NCBI RefSeq assembly: GCF_018842675.1
Contig: NZ_JAGTWO010000002.1
Span: 224,841-288,840, forward strand
Source: Candidatus Pantoea bituminis
Lineage (GTDB): Bacteria; Pseudomonadota; Gammaproteobacteria; Enterobacterales; Enterobacteriaceae
Reading direction: 5' to 3'
Length of the DNA: 64,000 nucleotides
The notes beneath the pieces were generated by a model, which worked only from the letters and a program-made list of their open reading frames with translations, had not been told where the DNA came from and ran no database searches. The position numbers were made by a program, and so were the translations under genes. Below are positions 50,318 through 60,421 of this stretch, piece after piece. Position 1 is the first letter of the stretch; each line of letters opens with the position of its first letter.

Positions 50318-52811
50318 CCGACAACGCCACATTATTCTTCCCTGTACGTTTGTCAATGAACCGTTCAGAACGCCCTCAACAGGTGGTGGCTCTTCACCAC
50401 TCCTACCGGAACGAGATCGCCAGCAGCACGGCACCATGCTTATGGGCCATCTGCAGCAGGTCAAGGCCATTGCCGCGAAGGCGAAGTTAGTGCAAAACGC
50501 CGTTGGGCTTCAGAGCGGAGTCGGCATACAGGTAGAATTTGTCGGTCAGCCTGACATAGCACTGGCATTCGAAAGCTTGGGCTATGAGGTAGGTCGCGAT
50601 AAGGCAAAGCACATCGAACTCCTCAGCCTTCATGTCGATGAAAATATCACCTCGGCGAACGTCTTCATTCCCGATGGGAAAATTATCCATTTTGAAAATT
50701 ACCTGAATGACTATCTGACAGACCGGCGCCGCGCGGACAATGTTTCACTCGATCGGAAGGCGTTAGTCAATACGCTGTCGGCTATTCGGCTCTCAACAAT
50801 CCGCTCTCTGTGGACTGATGAACCGAATCTTTTGCCAGCCGATCCTGCTGAGGAATTCTGGTGGGAGGTATGGCTACCGGTGCGCGGAAACCGGGCGGCG
50901 GTATTTGAAGATTTCCGGGCTGTAATTGCTGCCTGTCAGTGCCGCGCAAGCGAGCATGCAGTTCCGTTCCCTGAACGGACCGTGACGTGGATGTATGGCT
51001 CTCAGAGCGCTTTCTCACAGTCAGCGCTTTTGCTTAACTGTGTGGCCGAGCTTCGCCGGGCAAAAGATACGGCGGAATTCTTTACCGGCTCAGGATTCGT
51101 CGAGCAGCGGCTCTGGGCCGATGATGCACTGGCACGTCTTCAGATCCCCGCAGAGGGAGAAGATGTGCCTTACGTGTGTCTGCTCGACTCCGGACTGAAC
51201 CGGGCACATCCGCTGCTGGCCCCGCTGGTGCATGAAAATGATATTCATACCGTCAGCGAAGCTTGGGGGACTGACGATCGCGTTAATCACGGTACAGGAC
51301 TTGCCGGTATTGCTTTGTATGGGGACATGTTTGAAACGCTAACTGGCCAGAGTGCACTGATCATTAATCATCGTCTTGAGTCAGTGAAACTTACTAGCGG
51401 GCAGGGTAATAATAGTGCGGGTGGCGCGCATGAGCATGCCTACCTCTTTAGCAATGCGGTCACGCGCCCTGAAATCCTGAATAACCGACGCCGGGTTTTC
51501 AGCTCAGCCGTTACGGCCACGGACTATCGCGATTTTGGCAGGCCCTCCGCATGGTCCTCAATGGTCGACTCGCTGGCTGCGGACTCTGGCTCAGAGCCAG
51601 CTTATCCGCGCCTTTTCGTTCTCTCAGCTGGTAATATTTTTGACCGCGATCACTGGAAGACGTATCCGGACAGCCTTTCGGTTAACCAGATCCACGATCC
51701 GGCGCAAGCCTGGAACGCGCTCACAGTCGGAGCCTGCACTCACAAAACGACAGTTAATGAAGCTGACTTCTGGCCACTTGCGACTGAGGGAGGTCTCAGC
51801 CCCTTCACCTCAACTTCAACGCTGTGGGACAATGTGTGGCCACTGAAGCCGGACGTGGTCTTTGAGGGCGGAAATGCCGCAGCCAACAGTGAATTTGCGG
51901 ATAACTTTGCGAGCCTTGAACTACTAACGACAGATGCCTATCACCATCGCCGACTGTTCTCCACCACCAATGCCACCAGCGCGGCTTCTGCGCTGGCGGC
52001 AAAAATGGCGGCACAGTTAATGGCGCAATTCCCGGATCTGCGACCAGAGACCATCCGTGCGCTGATAACGCACTCAGCCCGTTGGACCACTCGGATGCTT
52101 GAGATGTATCCACCTGCTAATCAGGGGGAATATGCGACCCTGATCCGGCATTGCGGCTGGGGCGTGCCTGATGCTGAACTGGCTATCTGGAGCAGGAGCA
52201 ACAGCCTGGCGCTAATAGAGGAAAGCAGTCTGTTCCCTTATCATCGCACCCGGGATGGGATCAAAACCCGGGAAATGAATCTTCATGCACTGCCGTGGCC
52301 GGCTGATGAGCTACTAGCCCTGCAGAACACGCCGGTGGAAATGCGCGTGACGCTGTCGTATTTCATTGAGCCTAATCCATCTGCCCGCGGCTCGGCGTCG
52401 AAATTCTATTATCCTTCGCACCGTCTGCGATTTGCCATGAAGCGACCAACCGAGCGGCTGGATGAATTCAGAACACGTATTAATGCGGCCGCAGAGACCG
52501 AAGAGGGCACTTCTGCCGTGTCGGGAAGCGACAGCAACTGGCTGCTCGGATCCCGTCAGCGTCACAAGGGCTCGCTGCACCAGGATATCTGGAGGGGCAC
52601 TTCTGCTGAGTTAGCTAATTGCGGCTACGTGGCCGTCTATCCTGGGCAGGGGTGGTGGAAAACCCGCCGGGCGCTAGAGCGCTATGATTCAGAGGCACAT
52701 TACAGCCTCATCGTCTCTATTCACTCACCGGGTACTGATATCGATCTGCTGACACCGGTCCAAATAAAAACCGATGCGCTGATCGCCAACAATATTGAGA
52801 TATCATCCTGA
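50298..52811 (+). CDS. ietS: IetS-like subtilisin-family (S8) serine protease
   Basis: This is an intact 837-residue protein. The catalytic Asp297 is in VCLLDSGLNRAHP, His331 in VNHGTGLAG, oxyanion Asn446 in LSAGNIFD, and Ser561 in NATSAASALAA, in the usual order (the common GTS is ATS here). The N-terminal ~290 residues include TGGGSSPLLPERDRQQHG, a conserved segment of this subgroup, and the C-terminal ~200 residues form an extra domain. No signal peptide is seen, so it acts in the cytoplasm. IetAS was described as a plasmid stability and incompatibility toxin-antitoxin pair, and homologues were later reported as anti-phage. Confidence 0.88.
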   Translation: MTEPAANRQRHIILPCTFVNEPFRTPSTGGGSSPLLPERDRQQHGTMLMGHLQQVKAIAAKAKLVQNAVGLQSGVGIQVEFVGQPDIALAFESLGYEVGRDKAKHIELLSLHVDENITSANVFIPDGKIIHFENYLNDYLTDRRRADNVSLDRKALVNTLSAIRLSTIRSLWTDEPNLLPADPAEEFWWEVWLPVRGNRAAVFEDFRAVIAACQCRASEHAVPFPERTVTWMYGSQSAFSQSALLLNCVAELRRAKDTAEFFTGSGFVEQRLWADDALARLQIPAEGEDVPYVCLLDSGLNRAHPLLAPLVHENDIHTVSEAWGTDDRVNHGTGLAGIALYGDMFETLTGQSALIINHRLESVKLTSGQGNNSAGGAHEHAYLFSNAVTRPEILNNRRRVFSSAVTATDYRDFGRPSAWSSMVDSLAADSGSEPAYPRLFVLSAGNIFDRDHWKTYPDSLSVNQIHDPAQAWNALTVGACTHKTTVNEADFWPLATEGGLSPFTSTSTLWDNVWPLKPDVVFEGGNAAANSEFADNFASLELLTTDAYHHRRLFSTTNATSAASALAAKMAAQLMAQFPDLRPETIRALITHSARWTTRMLEMYPPANQGEYATLIRHCGWGVPDAELAIWSRSNSLALIEESSLFPYHRTRDGIKTREMNLHALPWPADELLALQNTPVEMRVTLSYFIEPNPSARGSASKFYYPSHRLRFAMKRPTERLDEFRTRINAAAETEEGTSAVSGSDSNWLLGSRQRHKGSLHQDIWRGTSAELANCGYVAVYPGQGWWKTRRALERYDSEAHYSLIVSIHSPGTDIDLLTPVQIKTDALIANNIEISS

Positions 52812-52954
52812 ACAAGGCTCTTTTGCCAAGGATATCAGCCGGCTGGAACAGCCGACACGGCGCTTACGGTTTTCTTTTTTCAGTTTACGCGTCCCGTTTT
52901 GACGGAAAAAGGTATGTCGCGCTCTACTAGAGAAGTACCGACAGCGCTAGATAA

Positions 52955-52994
52955 GCCATCAGACAGTGATAATACATTATCACTGTCTGATGGC
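52955..52994. repeat. Perfect 19-bp inverted repeat
   Basis: The arm GCCATCAGACAGTGATAAT (52955-52973) has an exact reverse complement at 52976-52994, with only AC between. It lies about 145 bp after ietS. No T run follows, so it is not a standard terminator. It could be a hairpin for transcript end protection or a recombination site. Confidence 0.6.
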
Positions 52995-53164
52995 TGTTAC
53001 TTTATGGCAGGGCGTTAGTTAAGGTTATGAAAAATGTAGTTTATATCTTAGCATGTATGCTCTTATATAAATGTGTTTGAATTATTATACTCTTCGCTTC
53101 TGACATAAATTAGCCCGTCGCGGGCATACAGTCTGCTATGAGCTGAGAGTTCAACCAATGGATA

Positions 53165-54335
53165 TAACTCACGGGTTAAAACGCTCTGCGGGAGACTCGT
53201 AGTTTAGCATTTTTTCTCGGCCTCTCCTTAAGTTGCCTGGCAACATTATTTAGCCTTTGCTGGCTGTGAACTGACAGGTCTGTCCCTTTTGGAAAATACA
53301 CTCTGAGCAGTCTGTTCGTGTTTTCATTTGAACCACGTTGTCAAAGAGACTAACAGTCTCAAATATAAACCTGTATATCAGTGGCTAAAGTAAATATGCT
53401 GTGACTGGTTATTTCAGCTCCTCTGCCCCAGGTTAATGTTTTATAAAGTTCAGCTGGTAAAGTTCGGACTTGTATGATTAGTGCTGATATTACCGTCGGC
53501 TCTAGATATCACAGATTTTAACCAGCATAACGACGAACCAGGGTTAGCGTTCCACCAGGGTGATGATAAAGGAATTTTTAGCGCTCTGTATAAGGTCACC
53601 TTCTCAGTGGCCCGGTATCGCTCAGTCTGTTATACCGGGTGGTCTGACGCTGAAATGGACAGTATCCGGGATTGCTCCCAGCCCTCTACCTTTAAGCGAT
53701 TTTGTTCTGGATTTTCGTACTGTTCTTCTGCTTATCAGACACTGTTGCAGTTCTTTTTTAACGCTCCCCGGGTTTGTATGAAAAGCGTTTTATAAATTAT
53801 TTCGTGTGATTGGAGCATTCTCTGACTAGCGGGACAACAGCGTGTCCGCCAGCCGGCGTTTTGTTGCGAGCCGCCCTGACGCATTTTTCTTGCAGTGATT
53901 TTACACAATGCAGGTTATTCCGTTAGCTTGCAGGGTTTAGGTCTCAGGGTACTGTCTCATGCTTTTTTGCCAGCGTTTGATGCAGGGTATTGCTTTGCGT
54001 CCCCGAGTCTCTTGATCTCGTGGCTGAGAGTCGACGAGGCTCTTGATAATTTATCTGCTATTTCCTGATACTGAGCTTTTTAACCAGCCCTCCGGATATC
54101 TCCATATCTCCTCTCGTTCATCAGGCGAAAGAGACAGCGGGTGGCCTGTTTGGGTTGGGAGAAGATACCCGCCTGCCTGAAAAAATCGTGGGCATAATCG
54201 AAGTGGGATATCTGTCGAACATTTTGTCGATATCATGCAAACAATCCCCCTGATTATACCTGTTTTGAATAACCGCTTTCTGTTCTGTCGTGTAGTAAAT
54301 ACGCATTCTTCGTTTCATGGTAACGCCCTCACTGT
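53165..54335 (-). mobile_element. Decayed IS30-family insertion sequence
   Basis: The start of the transposase survives at 54121-54318 as MKRRMRIYYTTEQKAVIQNR with the N-terminal HTH. LSPDEREEIW follows in another frame, and the tail is recognisable near 53165-53350 ([15 protein letters not shown] and [19 protein letters not shown], minus strand). Many stops and losses show that it is inactive. Exact terminal repeats were not identified. Confidence 0.68.
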
Positions 54336-54503
54336 TTAAGGATAGCGTTGCATTGACCAGTTGAACTTACAGCGAAGAGCGGACATATGCTCGTTTGTAC
54401 GTCTTTCACCCTTATGTGCTAACGACATGTTCTCTCCACGCATAAGGCCTGAAGCCGATGACTGCAGGTTTTCGTCTGCATTCATAGCTCCTGCCTCGTA
54501 AAG

Positions 54504-55402
54504 TCACATCGTTTTCCTGAAATGCCTCGTCAGAAGTGAGATCACGATATTAACTCTTGTGGATTCAGCTCTGGCCGATGTCACCGCATAGACGTTGCGC
54601 TTTGCCAGGGAAAGCCTGGTAGGGCGCGGAGCTTCCCAGAACGGACAGACTGCTCAGCATCCTCTGAAAATAGAATAGCCAGCCCCATACCTGCGCATGC
54701 TAGCTCTCTGGCGACAGAAGCACGCCCGGGGCAGTCAATCCGGTTATCGGGTAGTGCCGCCGGCAGTTCCAGCGCGGCGAGCGTATTGATTAATCCCCGG
54801 TCATTGTGATTTATCCACTGAGCCCGGGGCAGGTCATTTACACTGAACACCGGATACTTGTCGAGATAATCAGGAGAGGCATAGATGGAAGTATCCCAAG
54901 TGACCAGAAAGCGGGCTATAAGATTATCACCTTCTGGCTGCTCAACAAACCGGAGGGCAATATCAATATTACGCTCCGTCATGTCAGCAAACCCGTCATC
55001 TTCCAGCAGCACAAGCCGAATGCCGGAATAATGCTCCTTCAGCTCACGGATCATGTTTTGTATGCGAATACCTTCTGCTTTGCCAGAAGGCAGAGTCAGG
55101 CGCACCTCTCCTTCAGGAGCCGCCTGCATTTTTCGCATATCCAGGCTTGCCTGCTTCTCGATGTCTAACAGCTTTTCTCCATACTCCCGAAGTTTTCTTC
55201 CCTCTTCGGTCGGGGAAAGGCTGCGCGTGGTCCGGTTGAGCAGCTGTATCTTATAAGCTTTTTCCAGCGCGCGAATATTCTGGCTGACTGCGCTTGCACT
55301 CATGCCCAGCTGTGATGCAGCGGCGGTCATGCTGCCGAGACGTAACACTGTGGTAAAGATGCAGATAAGTTTCAGGTGTTCCATTGTGAAGATAAGCTTC
55401 AT
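54504..55402 (-). pseudogene. LysR-type regulator, near-terminal frameshift
   Basis: The HTH is at about residues 9-68 (LKLICIFTTVLRLGSMTAAA, GMSASAVSQNIRALEKA). The effector domain has MTERNIDIALRF and GMGLAILFSEDAEQ. The frame stops at 54581 with GFPWQSATSMR. One A added in the TTT/AAA run at 54601-54603 gives FPWQKRNVYAVTSARAE and a stop at 54504, the normal C-terminus, about 298 residues. It is divergent from the nitronate monooxygenase gene (78 bp apart) and probably regulates it. Confidence 0.78.
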
Positions 55403-55479
55403 TCTGAATTCGATTTGAAGGGGATTATCCGCTTAAGCGGTGCCCCGTTACAATGTCGTTTTACGCTATTGAGGTATAT

Positions 55480-56462
55480 ATGGAACTACGAGGCTTACGC
55501 GTGACAGAAATTCTGGGTACACGCTATCCCCTTATTCAGGCTCCCATGTCGTGGGTGACCGATGCCCGCCTGGTCGCTGCCGTATCGAATGCAGGCGGTT
55601 TGGGCGTATTCGCTCCCGGTGCCGGACACGATACTCAGGCAAAGGGGCTCAAGGAGGATGCTGAGCGCATTCGGGCCCAGATCCGGCAAGCTCGCAGCCT
55701 CACTCATTTCCCCGTCGGCATCAACATTCTGTTGCTTGGCAGCGAAGAGGATCCTCTCGGTGCGTTTTCGTCTGCCTGGCTCAAAGTGGCTTTCGAAGAA
55801 GGCATTCGGCATTTCGTTACGGTTGGCCGCGCCTCTGAGACGGTTTTCCGAGCCATCAAAGAACATGGCGGCATCGTTATTCATCGGCTGTTAACACCGA
55901 CCGTAGTCGGCATGCGCGAAGCTGAAAGATTTGGTGCGGATATACTGGTGGCGACAGGTTATGACGAGGGGGCCATCTTCCGGGGCAGTCGTGGGGAACG
56001 TTTACCGTTGTGCCTGCCATTGTCGATGCCGTATCGGTTCCTGTACTAGCAGCTGGCGGCATCAACGATCGCCGTGGCGTACTGGCGGCGTTCGCTCTCG
56101 GAGCTGAAGGCGTATTTATCGGCACACGGTTTATTGCAACGGAAGAGTGCCCGGCTGCACAAGTAACCAAAGAAGCGATCGTCGCCTCCGGTTATAAAAA
56201 TATGGTGTATGCGTCTCCCATGCAGCGGTCTATCAGGACACGAACAGCGGACAGGCTAGCGGAAATGCTTAGAGATCCCGGAAATACCGTTGATCTGGAC
56301 GCTGAGATTAGCCGCTTCGGCGGGCTGCTCCCCGCCATGCGTCAGGGAAAAACGGATGAAGGCATTATTTCGGTTAATACCGGAATTGATGTTATCCGGG
56401 AAATTCTGCCGGTCGGGAAGCTGATCAGGCAGCTCATTGAACCCTGCCGGCCGATCAAATAG
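55480..56462 (+). pseudogene. Nitronate monooxygenase, one-base frameshift
   Basis: This FMN enzyme oxidises propionate 3-nitronate and related nitronates. ATG 55480 follows TTGAGG. The start PLIQAPMSWVTDARLVAAVS and GGLGVFAPG bind FMN, and HFVTVGRASETVF follows. The frame breaks in the G5 run at 55968-55972. One more G gives GYDEGGHLPGQSWGTFTVVP, the catalytic-His region, and continues with VLAAGGINDRRGVLAAFALG and GTRFIATEECPA to 56462, about 327 residues. Divergent from the LysR gene. Confidence 0.83.
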
Positions 56463-56475
56463 CCCGACAGTAACA

Positions 56476-56500
56476 AGGCCGGCATGTTTACGCATGCCGG
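56476..56500 (+). terminator. Hairpin after nitronate monooxygenase
   Basis: CCGGCATG and CATGCCGG form an 8-bp stem with a 6-nt loop. The following bases are not T-rich, so activity is uncertain. Confidence 0.45.
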
Positions 56501-56552
56501 TGTAGCCGCATCTGGGTCGCCAGCACATACAGCATGGTGACTGTCACGATAA

Positions 56553-57124
56553 TTAACAGAGTATTTTCGCCATAAGCTTCGTAAAAGAAGGCACATCCCT
56601 GCTGAAAGAGAAATCGGAATTGATCGCCTTGCGGGCAATCAGGCCGTCCAAAAACGCAAACAATATGACAGTGACTTCTTCAGAGTTAAGATCCCGGCGA
56701 AACTCGCCTGCGGCTATGCCTTTCTCAATGATCCCCGCGATGCCCCGCCGCATGATTTTATCGCTGGAAAGAATCGCCTCCTACAGATCCGGATTCCGGG
56801 CAGACTCGGCCATTATTTCAACCCAGAGATGATGGGTGACCGTGTAGCCTACGTCGGTGATACAGGAGATAATCTGACTGCAAAGGCGATCAAAATGCGA
56901 AGCGGTATAAAGTTCATTATGCGCCGTCAGAGCCGAATTCTGCTCTTCCAGAACAATAGCCCGTATAAGCTCATCTTTGCTTTTAAAGGAGGTGTACATG
57001 GCACCCTGGCTTATACCGGCGGCGTGGATATTTCACGCACACTTGTTGCACTGAAGCCTTTTTCAGCAAAGCAGGAGGCGGCTGCGGTAATCAGCTTATG
57101 ATAGGTTTCGGTGTCCTTTAACAT
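56553..57124 (-). pseudogene. TetR-family regulator, frameshift plus nonsense
   Basis: The reading starts at 57124 with MLKDTETYHKLITAAASCFA, EKGFSATSVREIST. A base is lost near 57025; restored it reads AAGISQGAMYTSFKSKDEL. A TAG at 56781-56783 (probably CAG before) interrupts the same frame, after which IEKGIAAGEFRRDLNSEE continues to the stop. A substitution and a shift in one gene suggest real decay. It lies after, and in the same direction as, the MFS gene, and the AATGAATGATCATTCATT site at that gene's promoter is a plausible target. Confidence 0.75.
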
Positions 57125-57238
57125 AGCGGCCTTTAACGGTGAATTAACACCGGTACTTTAACGTGTTCTTATGCCACGGGCCATAGACGGGGCTACCGGT
57201 CAGGCCAGCAGTTCCGTGTGAGACTCCATCCGGTAGGT

Positions 57239-58432
57239 TTACTGTATTCCGGCTTTTGCGCCTTTATTCTGTGGGCGATATGCCAGCAGGATAAGCGCGC
57301 TCACCAGAACACAGGCGGCTGCAATATGATATCCCGCCGGCAAGCCCAGCGTGTCAATCAGCTTTCCTCCGGCCGCAGAGCCGGCAGCGATCGCGACCTG
57401 TATGGTGAAGGTGAACATGGCCGAACTCGCCTCTTCGTGTCCGGTGGAAGCCCTCTGATTCCAGATGTTCATACACAGCGGCATAGCTCCCCAGGCCAGC
57501 CCCCAGACCATGACCATCAGGGTTATTGCCACGGGCCAGGAAGTCATCTGGGGCAACATAGCCAGCGCCAACATCAGCAGCACCAGCACCGTGGTGAAGG
57601 TGGCCGTGAGCTGACGGCTGATAAAGGCGGAGGCAACAAAATTCGAAGCAAACCCGGCAATGCCGTAACCGACCAGAATCCAAGTGACGGCATCAGAACT
57701 GATGCCCGTCTGCTGTAAGAGCGGGGCCAGATACGTGTAAGAAGCGAAGTGAGCCCCGAAGATAAGAAATATCAGTGCCTTGCTCTTCCTTACCGTCTGC
57801 AATTTCAGATAGTCGGCGATAATGGACAGCTTTATAGCTTTTCCTGCTGGCAGGGAAGGCAGGGCAATAAGCTGCATCAGCAATGCCGCTGCCGAGATGA
57901 GGCCGGTGGAGATAAACGCGCCCCGCCAAGTAAAGAGCCCTGCAGTAAACGTGCCGAAAGGTACTCCCAAAATCATGGCGGCCGTCACGCCGGCAAATAC
58001 CGCAGCAGTGGCCTTGTGCGCCTTTTCCGGCGTAGTCAGCCTTCCTGCCACGGCCAGAGCAGTGGCCCAGAAGGCACCTAGGCACAGGCCCACCATTGCA
58101 CGGCTTATCAGCAGGACGCTGAAAGAAGGCGCCCAAGCCGCAACGCCGCAGGATGCCAGCAGAAGGAATGAAAGAAACAGAAGCACGCTTCGTCTGTCCG
58201 TTTTGCCCGTGACCAGCATGATGCCCGGCGCGGCCATTGCGGCCAGTATGCCTGGAACGGTAATCATCATCCCAGCCTGGCCTTCGGTAATGTTAAAGCT
58301 CGTTGCCACCTCCGGCAGAATGCCGACAGGCAGAAATTCTGCCGTGACGGTGGCAAAAACACCCAGCGTAAGGGACAAAACGGCTGCCCATGCGTGGAAC
58401 GCTGAGATCGGGGAGTTATTAGCTGAAGTCAT
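57239..58432 (-). CDS. MFS transporter, sugar-efflux/arabinose-efflux (SotB/AraJ-like) type
   Basis: This 397-residue, 12-helix inner membrane protein starts at ATG 58432 (MTSANNSPIS). The longer frame to 58507 starts inside an operator and is unlikely. Landmarks are TAEFLPVGILPEVA, LVTGKTDRRSVLLF, GLCLGAFWATALAVAGRL and GVPFGTFTAGLFTWRGAF, typical of the SotB/AraJ efflux group. It shares a leftward transcript with the TetR gene. The substrate is unknown. Confidence 0.82.
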   Translation of the reverse strand: MTSANNSPISAFHAWAAVLSLTLGVFATVTAEFLPVGILPEVATSFNITEGQAGMMITVPGILAAMAAPGIMLVTGKTDRRSVLLFLSFLLLASCGVAAWAPSFSVLLISRAMVGLCLGAFWATALAVAGRLTTPEKAHKATAAVFAGVTAAMILGVPFGTFTAGLFTWRGAFISTGLISAAALLMQLIALPSLPAGKAIKLSIIADYLKLQTVRKSKALIFLIFGAHFASYTYLAPLLQQTGISSDAVTWILVGYGIAGFASNFVASAFISRQLTATFTTVLVLLMLALAMLPQMTSWPVAITLMVMVWGLAWGAMPLCMNIWNQRASTGHEEASSAMFTFTIQVAIAAGSAAGGKLIDTLGLPAGYHIAAACVLVSALILLAYRPQNKGAKAGIQ

Positions 58433-58490
58433 AAGAAATTCATATTGTCCTGTGATGAAGAGCCACTGACAGGATGCAGTTAGCCGGGTG

Positions 58491-58508
58491 AATGAATGAT
58501 CATTCATT
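58491..58508. promoter_or_regulatory. TetR-type operator palindrome at the MFS promoter
   Basis: AATGAATGATCATTCATT is a perfect 18-bp palindrome. It lies 60 bp before the MFS start and about 160 bp before the divergent EamA gene. A related site is at 61387-61408. Confidence 0.65.
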
Positions 58509-58668
58509 TTAAGGGTTAAAGACTGCAGTAGCTAGTTACGCCGCACGATGTGCCTGGCAGCAGTATATCAGCCCGGAAGCATACTCCTGTGAGTGGACGA
58601 ATTATCCTCTTCAGGCGGCATGATATTCGTGAGCCGGACATTTCCTGTATTTTTTAAGGCGGGTAAAT

Positions 58669-59575
58669 ATGTTACGTGAACACACTGGCGTCCTCTGCGT
58701 GGCCATGTGCTATACCCTGATCGGCATCAGCTAGCCGATTGCCAAAGAAGCAGTAGAGAGTATCCCGATCTGGACATTCACTCTACTGACGTTGCTGATT
58801 GCAGTGGTGTCGCTGTTTCTGTTGTCGCTCTTCGTTGATAAAACAGACTTGCTGAACATCCCGCTTCGTGACTGGACGGCCATTGGCGCGCAGGCTTTGT
58901 TCAGCGCAGCTCTTTTTACCGTGTTTCTGCTGTATGGCCTGCCGACGACCACGGTGGTGGCCGCTTCCGTCACCACGAGTGTGGCCTCTGCGGTGGTCCT
59001 TGTACTGTCAGCCGTATTTCTGAAAGAAAGGATGCGTATTAAGTCGCTGATTTCGGTTTTTCTTGCGGTTGTCAGCGTGATCGTATTGCGCTGCCGGGCG
59101 AAGGAGGCGGTGCAGGCCATAACGCCCTTTCAGGCCTGTTTTTCCTAACACTGTCAACTCTCTCCACGTCTGCAGTAATTATTTTCGCGCAGAAGCTGTC
59201 GAGTCAGCTGAAGCCGCTGACCAAGGCGACCGGCGTCTGTCTGGTGAGCGCTATTCTGCGCATTCCTCTTACGTTACCTGAGCTTCACGACTTTGCCCTG
59301 ACATCACTGACGCAGAGTCAGATTCTGATCCTGGTATATTACGGTGTGGGCCCTGTCGTATGTTTTCTTTTTTACGGTATCTGGCGGATCTCGGCCTCCA
59401 CGGCTGGCATGACGGTCGTCCCGGTACCAGTGGCCTCGGTACTCACATCTGCTCTCTTTTTGATGCCGCCATCACGTCAACAGACCTGGCGGCCGCCTGC
59501 CTGATAGTGGCATCCATTGTGATTGCCGAAATGAAATTCCGCCGCCGGGCGACGGTAGCCACGGTAAGATCCTGA
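58669..59575 (+). pseudogene. EamA/DMT-family transporter, nonsense plus frameshifts
   Basis: Start ATG 58669 (MLREHTGVLCVAM). A TAG at 58732-58734 interrupts helix 1 (GIS*PIAKEAVES). The open frame that follows includes LPTTTVVAASVTTSVASAVV and FLKERMRIKSLIS, characteristic of the DMT fold. A base is missing near 59092 (restored: VLALPGEGGGAGHNAL) and one in the T5 run near 59458-59462 (restored: ALFFDAAITSTDLAAACLIV). The restored protein has about 300 residues and ten helices. The early nonsense change indicates a real pseudogene. Confidence 0.72.
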
Positions 59576-59584
59576 GAGGTAGTT

Positions 59585-60328
59585 ATGTCGAAAAATAAAG
59601 GAAAGAAAATGCTCCGTTAAAGTCTGACGGTACTGTGCGCACTGGCGGTTGTGGCTGCTGCAACTGCGAACGCTGTCATACTGCCCGCAGTAAAGGAGTA
59701 CGTGAAACTTAACCATCCCATCCGCGAAAAAATGGAAACGTATTCCGGGCTGAGTGAAGTGAAGCTGTATACGAAGGGCGTCTGGAACCCGAGCGGGTCC
59801 ATCATCGACGGCATTAAGCTTCTCGGCATTTCCAGCACCTATCACCTATATAGATGCGCCTTTTCATATGAGTAAAAAGGGTGGGTAAATTGTTGGCTAC
59901 CCTTTAAAGAAACTGGTTAATCTGCCGGTGATTGTCGTGGGAAAAGCACCGGAACGACGGACGTATGAGGTGGAGGATTTTCAGGGCAAAAAGGTGGCCG
60001 GAAAGGCCGTCCTGCTACATACCGGGCAGGGCAGGTATTTTGGCGAGCGGGCTTACAGCAAAAACTCACCTTACGTGTCGACAGAGACCGCAGATTGGCT
60101 GGTCAGGCATGGTGCCGTTCTGGTTGGCATAGACGCGGTACTGATTGATGATTAAGACCATACTGAATCCACACCGGTACACGATATCCTGCTCAGCAAC
60201 GGCGTCATTATTGCAGAGGACATGACTAATATAAGCGCAGTAAAAGTTAGGGACACTTATCTGACTGCCGTCCGTCCCGTATGCCGATGGCAAGCTTTCC
60301 CGCACGGTTTTTTGCTACTGTAAATTAG
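59585..60328 (+). pseudogene. Cyclase-family (kynurenine formamidase-like) protein, several lesions
   Basis: Pieces in three frames match the cyclase family: LNHPIREKMETYSGLSEVKL, TYIDAPFHMSKKG with the metal-binding D-x-P-x-H, VLLHTGQGRYFG, SPYVSTETADWLVRHGAVLV and STPVHDILLSNGVIIAEDM, and an MASFPARFF end. Stops occur at about 59618, 59884 and 60153, and shifts near 59847 and 60272. The start has a signal-peptide-like stretch. Family members hydrolyse or cyclise amides and lactones with Zn or Mn. It is not functional as read. Confidence 0.7.
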
Positions 60329-60421
60329 TTGTTTGTTGCGTCCTGTCTATACACTTAGGGTGCATGAAAGGATGATTCAGCAAAGGAGGGGCTAGGATAA
60401 CGCTGGCCCCTTTTGATCAGA

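Noticed and set aside
57218..57718. 166-codon plus-strand frame
   Set aside because: It is antisense to the MFS transporter and consists of Gln/His-rich shadow sequence.
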